42,305 bases of DNA from Lachnospiraceae bacterium. GTDB lineage: Bacteria > Bacillota > Clostridia > Lachnospirales > Lachnospiraceae. The notes beneath the pieces are model-generated. The model saw nothing but the letters and a program-made list of their open reading frames with translations, ran no database searches and was not told where the DNA came from. Below are positions 16,873-24,447 of the stretch, piece after piece (the stretch's first letter is position 1; each line of letters starts with the position of its first letter). The translations under genes were made by a program, and so were the position numbers. Location: assembly GCA_014804675.1 (NCBI GenBank), contig JAAUZH010000026.1:1-42305 (forward strand), in the 5' to 3' direction.

Positions 16873-19227
16873 ATGCTGCGGAAAAAGATAAAACGGGTTG
16901 AAAAGACCGGTTTAGCAGAAAGGAATAAAATGTTGATTGTAAAAGTGCTCACATTAGCGGCGATTGGCATTATGGTGTTTGGGATGGCAGACTGTGGTGA
17001 TGAACCAAGGATAGCAGAAGATACCGCAATAGCTGTAACGGATCATAAAGTCCATACCCAAAAAGAGAATGATGCTGTCGCCAATGCAGAGAGCATAGCC
17101 GTCATCTATCGGGATATTTATGATAAGGCAATAGAAACGGATACAATAGGCAGTCTGGAAGTGATTCGGAGTATTGTTGCCAGGCTTGGCGAAAATGGAT
17201 ATGTGGCTGTTGACAGTGAAAATCAGGTTGACATGACAAAAGCAGAAGGGGCAGTGGAATTTTGCAAAGCAGTAGAGGAAAAGGAACCGGCAGAGCTGAC
17301 GATAATAGCGGTTACGTATTCGGGTGGATTTACAAAATATGATTTAAAAACAGAGGATGGTAACGTAAATATTGTGAGAGGACATTACCAATATGATCAA
17401 CAGGGATACCTGAAAAACAGCAGTACAGTAAGCTATCAGGCTGACTTATGGCAATATACAAAAGAAGGATATTTATTGTTTGAAGGAAGTTATTTTTCGG
17501 ATGAAAATTATGTACTCACGCTAAACGACACACCGGAACATGTTGCACTGAGGGTATTGCCGTTAGGCAGCAGATTAAGGGAATGGAATCGGCAGTATGT
17601 GCTGCCGGTGGGGTATGGGCAAAATAATATGTTTCTCTCCGATTGGAGCGAGGATGATTTTGGTGATTTAGATTTCTATGATATATTCGATACTTTTTAT
17701 CCAATTCTGTATAAAGAGCCTGTTCCCTATATGGCAGATGAGAATTTAGGAGAAGGGAGTCAGACGGTTTATCAAATACCGGAAGATGTGTTTGAAAATG
17801 TCATTATGACTTATTTTCATATAGACAGAGAAGTGATTCGGGCAAATACAACGTATATTTCAGAAGCTGCAGCTTATGAATACAGACCAAGAGGTTTTTA
17901 TGAAGCCCAGTATCCCGATATTCCATATCCTGAAGTAGTAAGCTATGAGGAAAATCAGGATGGAACGATCACGCTTATTGTCAATGCCGTATATCCAGAG
18001 GGGAATACATCTAAATTATATTCCCACGAAGCAGTGGTTCGTCCATTAGATGATGGAGCTTTCCAGTATGTATCCAACCAGATGCTTTCGGCTAAAGGGG
18101 ATTATGATACATGGTGGTATTCAAAACGCCTGAGGGAGGAAGAATGGAAAGAGATTTACGGTGGGAAGACACAAAAGGAACAGTGCCTGCTAACGGAAGC
18201 GGAAAAAGAGGAATTAAAAAATGACGCATTGGCAGCAGCTTGGCGGGTAAAGGAAGTGTATGAAAATGTGGAGATTGTAGATGGACCATCCTATTGCTCT
18301 AATATCAAAGGATTTACAAGAGAGCAGTGTAAGGAAGTGGTTACCCTTCTTGGAAAGGCAGGCTTTATTAGTGTTACGGAAGATACCAATATGGAAAACT
18401 ATGAGAAGATTCAGGATTTTTATGCTGCCTATCTGGAAAAACGCGATGCAACAATGACTATATTCAATATAAATCCGGATGGGTTTATAGGGGCTGTGAC
18501 CTTTATATATAGAGGGGATAAGCTGCAAACCTACTATGTGGGAGTTGGCTGGCAGGAAGAAGGTATTCCAGAGCTAAGGGACACTTTAGTCAGTGACATA
18601 GCAGAAATAAAGCTGACAGAGAAAGGATACTTTATTTATGCCTATGAAAATGTAATTGCCCATTCAAGTCTGCGTCAGTATTGGCGGATAAAGCCGCTTT
18701 CTGATAAGTGCAGGGAATTGACGGCTAAATATATAGATGGATTAAGCTATGTGAATTACAATATGCTTGTAACCAATTGGGACAAAAGTAATGTGGAAGA
18801 TATTTTAATGCCATGTATGTTTGAAGATATATATTATATGGCTACAGGAGAAGTCCTTCGGACGGAAAATGGAAAAATACCTGCCAAAGTGTATGAAAGG
18901 ATCATGACTACTTATTTTCCACTATCAATAGAACAATTGCGGAAAAAGTGTAAGTATGATGAAGGAAGCAACAGCTATCAATATGAGATGATATTTGCAA
19001 GTCCGTATCCTCCTTTTGGAGAGGTTGTGGATTATAGAGAGAATTCAGACGGGACAATCACGTTATTTGTAGATGGGGTATGGCCGGATTATAATTCGGA
19101 TCTGGCATTTACAAACGAAATAGTTGTAATGTCATTTCCAGATGGTACGTTTCGATATATTTCCAATGTCATAGAGCAGAAAGAATTGGAACTGCCGCCA
19201 ATATCAGCAGCTACGGATAATCATTAG
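16873..19227 (+). CDS. Large lipoprotein with two tandem copies of an unrecognised module
   Basis: The 784-residue protein has a hydrophobic N-terminal segment ending MVFGMADCG; Cys41 is the likely lipid site although Asp at -1 is unusual. The mature part holds two diverged copies of a module of about 330 residues (about 75-415 and 440-775). The alignment is clearest in YEENQDGTITLIVNAVYP against YRENSDGTITLFVDGVWP, and in VFENVIMTYFHIDREVIR against VYERIMTTYFPLSIEQLR. The next gene has a third copy. I believe relatives in Lachnospiraceae carry a DUF6070 label, from memory and unchecked. The start ATG 16873 has AAGGAG nine bases upstream; ATG 16930 with AAAGGA is an alternative. It is the first gene behind the BlaI-type operators, suggesting induction by cell-wall stress. 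Function unknown. Confidence 0.82.
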   Translation: MLRKKIKRVEKTGLAERNKMLIVKVLTLAAIGIMVFGMADCGDEPRIAEDTAIAVTDHKVHTQKENDAVANAESIAVIYRDIYDKAIETDTIGSLEVIRSIVARLGENGYVAVDSENQVDMTKAEGAVEFCKAVEEKEPAELTIIAVTYSGGFTKYDLKTEDGNVNIVRGHYQYDQQGYLKNSSTVSYQADLWQYTKEGYLLFEGSYFSDENYVLTLNDTPEHVALRVLPLGSRLREWNRQYVLPVGYGQNNMFLSDWSEDDFGDLDFYDIFDTFYPILYKEPVPYMADENLGEGSQTVYQIPEDVFENVIMTYFHIDREVIRANTTYISEAAAYEYRPRGFYEAQYPDIPYPEVVSYEENQDGTITLIVNAVYPEGNTSKLYSHEAVVRPLDDGAFQYVSNQMLSAKGDYDTWWYSKRLREEEWKEIYGGKTQKEQCLLTEAEKEELKNDALAAAWRVKEVYENVEIVDGPSYCSNIKGFTREQCKEVVTLLGKAGFISVTEDTNMENYEKIQDFYAAYLEKRDATMTIFNINPDGFIGAVTFIYRGDKLQTYYVGVGWQEEGIPELRDTLVSDIAEIKLTEKGYFIYAYENVIAHSSLRQYWRIKPLSDKCRELTAKYIDGLSYVNYNMLVTNWDKSNVEDILMPCMFEDIYYMATGEVLRTENGKIPAKVYERIMTTYFPLSIEQLRKKCKYDEGSNSYQYEMIFASPYPPFGEVVDYRENSDGTITLFVDGVWPDYNSDLAFTNEIVVMSFPDGTFRYISNVIEQKELELPPISAATDNH

Positions 19228-19249
19228 TGAAAGAGAAAGGACAGCAGAC

Positions 19250-20536
19250 ATGAAAAAAAGAATACTAATTATTATGCTGCTATGCAGTACCTTTTTGAGT
19301 GCCTGTAAGAAAAATGGGGAAAGAGAAACGAATGCTTTCGATGAAAAAACAAAAGAAATGAATTTTATGGATAATGATGAACGCATATCGGAACAATCTG
19401 AAGTAGAGAAGCAGATAGAAAAAGGGTACGATCTTCCTCTGGATAAAAAAGCGAGAGAGGAAGCTGAAAGTGATTGCATAGAAAAAATGGAGCTCATAAG
19501 TGAACTTTATTTGCCATTTTATAATGAGGACAGGTATCCGGATACACTTCCTGACAACATCATTTGGCAGGCGTCAGAGAAAATTGCGGAAAGTGGAAAT
19601 TGTGTAACTTTCAGTGAACCATATGCCAACATGGAACATTATGAAAAGTTTGAAGAATTCTTAGATTCGTCCGGATTAGGGAAGCCCGGTTCCATGCTTG
19701 TTTATACGGTACATTTCAACGGGAGTATAAGCAGGGAGAAATATATTTATGATGGCAGCCACATGTATGTTGTGAAGGCAAATGCTTTATGGAATGATGA
19801 TAATAAATCTATCATGACATATATTTCCAACACAAGGATAAAAGAATGGAGATATACGGAAAAAGGGTGGTTTTGTTATAAACTGTGTGTGCCGGAGTAT
19901 CCGGAAGTGACGGAAGTGGTAGATGGAAGCTGTCTCATCAGAGTAAAACCAATGGCGGATGAAAATAGAAAAATGTCAAAACAGTGTGTATTTGGAGTGG
20001 CTTATCAGGGAAATAATCTGTTATGCTCTAATTGGGATACGGAGCATATGGCGGATTTAGACTATAATGGTATGTATGAATATTTCCATGAAATGAAATA
20101 TGGGGAGAAGTTTCAACCGGAAGAGAATCAAGAGGGAATACCAAAGGAACAATTTGAAAATCTGATTATGGAATACCTTCCGGTCACAGAGAGGGAAATA
20201 CAAAAGTATGCTGTATTTGATGAGGAGAATCAGAGCTATGTATGGGAAAGGATAGGCTGTTTTAATTATGCTCCTACCTTTTTTGGCACTTCCGTTCCGG
20301 AAGTCACACACATCAGGGAAAATGAAGATGGAACAGTTACTCTGACCGTAGATGCAGTGTGTCAAATGATTTTGTGTGATGATGCAGTCATAACTCATGA
20401 GCTTACAGTACAGTTTGCAGAAGATGGAAGTTTTCAGTATTTAGGAAACAAAATTCTGGATGATGGGATTTCAAATATACCGGAATATCAATATCGGATA
20501 GGGAAGAAAGAAACAGAACAAGGAATAAGAGAATGA
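19250..20536 (+). CDS. Lipoprotein with one copy of the same module
   Basis: The 428-residue lipoprotein has the signal MKKRILIIMLLCSTF and lipobox LSAC (Cys19). The body matches the module repeated twice in the upstream gene: RENEDGTVTLTVDAV, QFENLIMEYLPVTEREIQK, a WRYTEKGWFCYKL segment, and NNLLCSNWDTEHMADLDYNGMYEYF against NNMFLSDWSEDDFGDLDFYDIFDTF. Only 22 bases separate it from the 784-residue lipoprotein gene, so it shares that operon and its BlaI-type control. I do not recognise an activity; there is no catalytic motif. Confidence 0.82.
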   Translation: MKKRILIIMLLCSTFLSACKKNGERETNAFDEKTKEMNFMDNDERISEQSEVEKQIEKGYDLPLDKKAREEAESDCIEKMELISELYLPFYNEDRYPDTLPDNIIWQASEKIAESGNCVTFSEPYANMEHYEKFEEFLDSSGLGKPGSMLVYTVHFNGSISREKYIYDGSHMYVVKANALWNDDNKSIMTYISNTRIKEWRYTEKGWFCYKLCVPEYPEVTEVVDGSCLIRVKPMADENRKMSKQCVFGVAYQGNNLLCSNWDTEHMADLDYNGMYEYFHEMKYGEKFQPEENQEGIPKEQFENLIMEYLPVTEREIQKYAVFDEENQSYVWERIGCFNYAPTFFGTSVPEVTHIRENEDGTVTLTVDAVCQMILCDDAVITHELTVQFAEDGSFQYLGNKILDDGISNIPEYQYRIGKKETEQGIRE

Positions 20537-20572
20537 TTGATAAATAAATGCCGATGAAAAGAGGGTATGAAT

Positions 20573-21559
20573 ATGAACAGACATAAAAAGACAGTAATGT
20601 TGGTATATGTTCTTCTGACAGCTTTGAATATTGTTGCTTGTGGACAGGTAAAAGAAGATGAAATTATAAATACAGGTGAATCTGCTGCAAGTCAGCAAGA
20701 AAGCAATGAGCAGACAGTTGAAAATATAAATTTAGAAACAAAAGAAGAAACTACACAAGATAATGTTTCCTATGATGAATACAGTGGTTATTGGTCTTAT
20801 GAGGGAAAAACTCATGAACAGATTTTGTCAGGGGGAGGAATTGAATTATCATGTACGATTACAGGAGATAATCAATTTTCGGGAACACTTTTTTCTCAGC
20901 AGGAAATAACACAGCGGTTTGCGTCAATTGAGGATATTAGTGGAAAAATAGAACAGGCAGAATTATATTTTGATTATTCTGATGATGAATGGGGAAGCAG
21001 TGGAACATTGCATATCCAATTTCTGAGTGACAGCATATATGTAGAGGTATTGAATTATAAAAAGGCAGATAATGGCAGTGATTATGGCATTAGTGGTTCT
21101 TTTGAGTTAATAAGACCGAAAGAAAATTTTACAGAGAATGACATTGCTGATAATTCAAGTTATAATTCGTCATGGACAGAGGAAGAAATGATAAGTGCAA
21201 TCAATGAAAGAAGCCAATATTACAAAGCTAGTGCCTATTATTCTGAAATAATTGATTATTGGGAAAATGTCAGAGAGGTACAGGACATTTCAAATGTGAT
21301 TGAACCGCTGTTTGAAACGGATAAGAAATACTACACAAAAGAGGAATTTGAAAATGAGCCAATGCTGGTAATTCATTTAGCAAAAAATGAAATATACGCA
21401 AGGCATGGTTATATATTTGCCAATGAGGATTTATATAATTATTTTATGGGGTGTATTTGGTATAATCCCACTTGTAAGAGTGCAGATTTTAATGATAGCG
21501 TATTTAATGAATATGAGAAGGCAAATCTTGAGATACTGTCCAATTTAGATATTTGGTAA
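20573..21559 (+). CDS. Lipoprotein with C-terminal YARHG domain
   Basis: The product of about 328 residues carries a lipoprotein signal with lipobox NIVAC. A Gln/Glu-rich linker follows, then a beta-rich central region (YSGYWSYEGKTHEQIL...). The C-terminus has the YARHG motif (LAKNEIYARHGYIFANEDLYNYF, then WYNPTCKSADFND). YARHG is an extracellular domain of Firmicutes lipoproteins with unknown ligand, thought to bind cell-wall or surface components. The start 20573 is preferred to 20567 for spacing to GAGGG. It lies 36 bases after the second module protein gene and ends at a bidirectional terminator, so it is probably the third gene of the operator-controlled operon. Confidence 0.85.
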   Translation: MNRHKKTVMLVYVLLTALNIVACGQVKEDEIINTGESAASQQESNEQTVENINLETKEETTQDNVSYDEYSGYWSYEGKTHEQILSGGGIELSCTITGDNQFSGTLFSQQEITQRFASIEDISGKIEQAELYFDYSDDEWGSSGTLHIQFLSDSIYVEVLNYKKADNGSDYGISGSFELIRPKENFTENDIADNSSYNSSWTEEEMISAINERSQYYKASAYYSEIIDYWENVREVQDISNVIEPLFETDKKYYTKEEFENEPMLVIHLAKNEIYARHGYIFANEDLYNYFMGCIWYNPTCKSADFNDSVFNEYEKANLEILSNLDIW

Positions 21560-21580
21560 AAATAGTATGGATTGTAAAAG

Positions 21581-21646
21581 AAATAATGCTCTTTTTAAGT
21601 AACTGCATTTTATATGGATTGCTTAAAAAGGAGCATTATTTAATTT
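21581..21646. terminator. Bidirectional terminator between the lipoprotein operon and blaR1
   Basis: AAATAATGCTC-TTTTTAAG (21581-21599) pairs with CTTAAAAAGGAGCATTATTT (21622-21641) with one bulged base. AT-rich flanks give T-runs in both directions, between two convergent units. Confidence 0.85.
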
Positions 21647-21662
21647 GAAAATAAGATTTTTA

Positions 21663-23459
21663 TTATTGCCATATCCCCATATTGGATAAGATGGATAGGG
21701 AAATTTCTGATGCCTTGCTGCCTGTGGCATTTTCTGTGGACTGGATATTGGTGGCAAAAAAGTATGTATTGTCAGCGGTTTCTATATAGCCGATAAACCA
21801 GCCGTTCACGTCCTGACCGTCTATGCGTCCGGTTCCGGTCTTTCCGTAAAAACTTTTGTTTTCTGATGAAAAAAGGCAGATGGATTCTTTTACTGCATCC
21901 ACATTCTCCGGGGCAAAATGAAAACGGTTATTGTGGAGGTCTGTTAAAAGCCCTACCTGTTCTACCGGAGAGATTTTTAGTGTCCCTTGCATCCAGTAGG
22001 AAGAAAGGTTAGCATTTATGGTTTCATTTCCATATCCAATCTTATCGACATAGTTCCTGATTGCAGATGCACCGAGCCTGTTATCTATCTCCTGAAAGTA
22101 CCAGTTGACGGAAGACTCCATTGCGGAATACAGGTTATGGTCGGTATTCCATGTTTCAAAAGGATATTCAGTCCCATTCCATGCCATGAAAGAATCCTCC
22201 GGCGTAATAACGCCTTCTTCCAATCCAAACAGCGCATCATATATTTTGTAGGTAGAGTTTGGCGCTGTCCTTAAAGTGGCACGATCCATATCATAAATCT
22301 GCCATTTATTGTCCCTCTGGCTATATAGGACAAAGCTGCCCTCATAGCCGCTAAAGTATGCAGATAAATCAACGACAGAAATATTTTCAGAGGTTGTATT
22401 CCATTGATACCGGCTTTGGTCTGCGGCATAAGTGGACAACATCGGGGTAAGACCCAAAAGAATGACTCCAATAATACCAAAAGCGGTAAGCCCTTTCAAT
22501 TTTTCAAAAACTGAAGGTTTTTTATAAGAGGAAATATTGATAATCCTTTTTTGTATCTGCTTCATGCTTCCGCTAATCCCGGCAGCAAAAGGGAATGGAG
22601 TAAGTGAAATTTTTTCTGCAAAGTTGATCAATGTATTTCCATAATCTTCATAGTCGCTTTCCTGAAGAAGTTTCAGGACAGAAGTATCACAGGCAATTTC
22701 CCTGTCATCCAGCATTTCTTTCAGCGCATACCATACCAAAGGATTAAACCAATATAGTATACCGAAAAAGCTCATAAGATAGCTTGCAAGGGCATCTTTG
22801 TATTTGTAATGCTGTAATTCATGTAACAGCATATACCGCATATCCTTAGAATGGAAATCTGATATCAGGTGGATTGGCAGATAAATACAAGGTCTGAACA
22901 ATCCTACGATGATGGGAGATTTCAAAAAGGCGGTGCTGTAAATGGGAATGTCTCTTTTTATCTTCATCTCGATTAAACAGTTATTGTATAATATGCGGGC
23001 ATCCTTGTTTTGCAAAGGAAGTGCAGATTTTTTCAAAATGTTTAAGCGGGATATTGATTTTATCATGAATAAAAGCAGTGTGAAGATGCCAATCAGCCAT
23101 ATCCAAAACAGGATAAGTCCAACAATGGACGGCGTCCCGCTGCTGACGGAAAGTGCAAAGTCATTTATTGGCTTTGTGATGCCGGATGTGCTTGTGTTTC
23201 CGGCTTTTTTCGCAATAGTTTCTATGTTTTCAGAGGAAATGCTTTTCAATCTGTAAAGCCATAAGAAGAACTGTGAGAACCCAACCGGACGCAAGGGGAT
23301 AAACGGAACAGCCAGAAGCCCAGACAGCAGATACCATAAATGGAACTGCATCCGGCTGGATAGGTAATTTCCAAATACCTGTTTGGTTATGAGGAGAATA
23401 CTGATTATGGCACAAATGAAAATGTTACATAGGAAAAAACGTATTCCAAAATCTGCCAT
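21663..23459 (-). CDS. blaR1: BlaR1-type beta-lactam sensor/signal-transducing metalloprotease
   Basis: The 598-residue protein is a complete BlaR1/MecR1. It has N-terminal membrane segments (about 1-60, 110-135), the M56 zinc protease motif HELQH (213-217) in LLHELQHYKYKD with a further DDREIACD zinc-site block near 251-258, and another membrane span near 325-345. The extracellular penicillin-binding domain follows with all three active-site motifs: STYK (402-405), SVN (450-452) and KTG (540-542). In known systems, beta-lactam acylation of the serine activates the protease and removes the BlaI repressor. blaI lies one base upstream, GGGAGG precedes this start, and the pair is co-transcribed. 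No beta-lactamase is nearby. Confidence 0.95.
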   Translation of the reverse strand: MADFGIRFFLCNIFICAIISILLITKQVFGNYLSSRMQFHLWYLLSGLLAVPFIPLRPVGFSQFFLWLYRLKSISSENIETIAKKAGNTSTSGITKPINDFALSVSSGTPSIVGLILFWIWLIGIFTLLLFMIKSISRLNILKKSALPLQNKDARILYNNCLIEMKIKRDIPIYSTAFLKSPIIVGLFRPCIYLPIHLISDFHSKDMRYMLLHELQHYKYKDALASYLMSFFGILYWFNPLVWYALKEMLDDREIACDTSVLKLLQESDYEDYGNTLINFAEKISLTPFPFAAGISGSMKQIQKRIINISSYKKPSVFEKLKGLTAFGIIGVILLGLTPMLSTYAADQSRYQWNTTSENISVVDLSAYFSGYEGSFVLYSQRDNKWQIYDMDRATLRTAPNSTYKIYDALFGLEEGVITPEDSFMAWNGTEYPFETWNTDHNLYSAMESSVNWYFQEIDNRLGASAIRNYVDKIGYGNETINANLSSYWMQGTLKISPVEQVGLLTDLHNNRFHFAPENVDAVKESICLFSSENKSFYGKTGTGRIDGQDVNGWFIGYIETADNTYFFATNIQSTENATGSKASEISLSILSNMGIWQ

Positions 23460-23460
23460 A

Positions 23461-23847
23461 CTAATCCCTCCCGTTACTGGTTCCCTTGGTAAGAAGTGAG
23501 CGCAGGGTGTCTATTTCCGATTCGGATAGTTTATCATTTTCTATATAGGAAGAGAGCATTGCGGTAATCTTGCCGCCATAATAACGCTCAAGAAAAGAAT
23601 GGCTTTCCCGTCCGATGTATTCCTTTTCTTCTATCAGGGGAGTGTAAACAAATACCCGGCTTTGCTTTTCATAAGAAAGCGCCCCTTTTGTCACAAGACG
23701 TTTTATCAAAGTCTGTATCGTCTTGGGGCTCCATGTGGTAGTTTTGGTTAATTTTTCTGTTATTTCGTTAGTGCTGATTGGTGCATACTTCCATATGACC
23801 TTCATTACTTCAAATTCTGCTTCTGAAATCTGTGGTAAAGCCTTCAA
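23461..23847 (-). CDS. blaI: BlaI/MecI-family repressor
   Basis: The 128-residue protein has the BlaI winged helix: ISEAEFEVMKVIWKYAPISTNEITEKL, then TTTWSPKTIQTLIKRLVTKGALSYEKQSRVFVYTPLIEEKEY. The C-terminal dimerisation helices follow (ESHSFLERYYGG...). It should bind the TTACAGTTGTAA dyad directly in front of its own gene and, by sequence match, the two dyads ahead of the lipoprotein operon at 16.7 kb. AGGAGG precedes the start. The stop is separated from the blaR1 start by one base. It is divergent from a second BlaI-like gene. Confidence 0.95.
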   Translation of the reverse strand: MKALPQISEAEFEVMKVIWKYAPISTNEITEKLTKTTTWSPKTIQTLIKRLVTKGALSYEKQSRVFVYTPLIEEKEYIGRESHSFLERYYGGKITAMLSSYIENDKLSESEIDTLRSLLTKGTSNGRD

Positions 23848-23868
23848 TTTTGCATTCCTCCTTAAATC

Positions 23869-23914
23869 TTACAGTTGTAATATAAATTATAGTGTAAAAA
23901 ATGGAATATGTCAA
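23869..23914 (-). promoter_or_regulatory. blaI-blaR1 promoter and operator
   Basis: On the minus strand TTGACA (23914-23909), 17 bases, TATAAT (23891-23886) is a consensus promoter. The dyad TTACA-GT-TGTAA lies at 23869-23880, just downstream and before the ribosome binding site, where a bound repressor would block initiation. The -35/-10 match is unusually good, fitting a promoter held in check by a repressor. Confidence 0.88.
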
Positions 23915-23945
23915 TTTACAGCAAATGGGAAAATTCTTGACTTTC

Positions 23946-23992
23946 ATATTCGGCAGATGTAGAATATAAACAAATATTCGGCAAAAGCCGAA
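23946..23992. promoter_or_regulatory. TTCGGC repeats ahead of the second BlaI-like gene
   Basis: ATATTCGGC occurs twice (23946-23954 and 23974-23982), and the second forms the palindrome TTCGGC-aaaa-GCCGAA (23977-23992). The array lies in the shared region, 75 bases before the second repressor gene, and could be its operator. It is distinct from the TTAC-N4-GTAA box, which suggests that the two repressors do not share sites. Confidence 0.5.
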
Positions 23993-24066
23993 CATAAAAA
24001 GTATTTGTATAAGAATCAGCCAGACTTAGCACAGTGATTTGCAGTCTGTGCGGAAAGGAAGCGATT

Positions 24067-24435
24067 ATGGAATATAAAACCTTACCTAATTCGGAGCTGG
24101 AGCTGATGATGATTCTCTGGCGGGCAGATGGGCCAATGACACGGACGGCAATCGAAGAGAAGCTGCCGAAAAAAAGAAAGCTCTCCAAAACTACCATACT
24201 GTCTTTTCTGTCCCGGCTGGAGGAAAAGGGATTTGTCCGGGTGGAAAAGGAAGGGCGGAATAACTGTTATTTTCCCATTGTGAAGGAAAAGGATTATTTG
24301 GAGCAGGAAAGCAGCTCTATATTAAAAAAACTTTACGGCAGCTCCGTTAAGAAGTTTGTAGCAGCGTTATATGACGGGAACAGGCTCTCGAAAGACCAGA
24401 TAGAGGAGCTTAAGGAGTATCTGGACAGTCTGTAG
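24067..24435 (+). CDS. Second BlaI/MecI-type repressor
   Basis: The 122-residue protein has the same winged-helix layout as BlaI (NSELELMMILWRADGPMTRTAIEEKL, KLSKTTILSFLSRLEEKGFVRVEKEGRNNCYFPIVKEKDYL) and a C-terminal dimerisation part. The start 24067 is chosen because AAAGGAAG lies just upstream and the protein then begins one helix before the conserved block. It is followed after 12 bases by an M56 protease-like gene, reproducing the blaI-blaR1 arrangement. Divergence from the first BlaI, including KKRKLSK replacing the TTTWSPK region, suggests a different operator and signal. Confidence 0.9.
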   Translation: MEYKTLPNSELELMMILWRADGPMTRTAIEEKLPKKRKLSKTTILSFLSRLEEKGFVRVEKEGRNNCYFPIVKEKDYLEQESSSILKKLYGSSVKKFVAALYDGNRLSKDQIEELKEYLDSL

Positions 24436-24447
24436 GAAGGAACGGTT

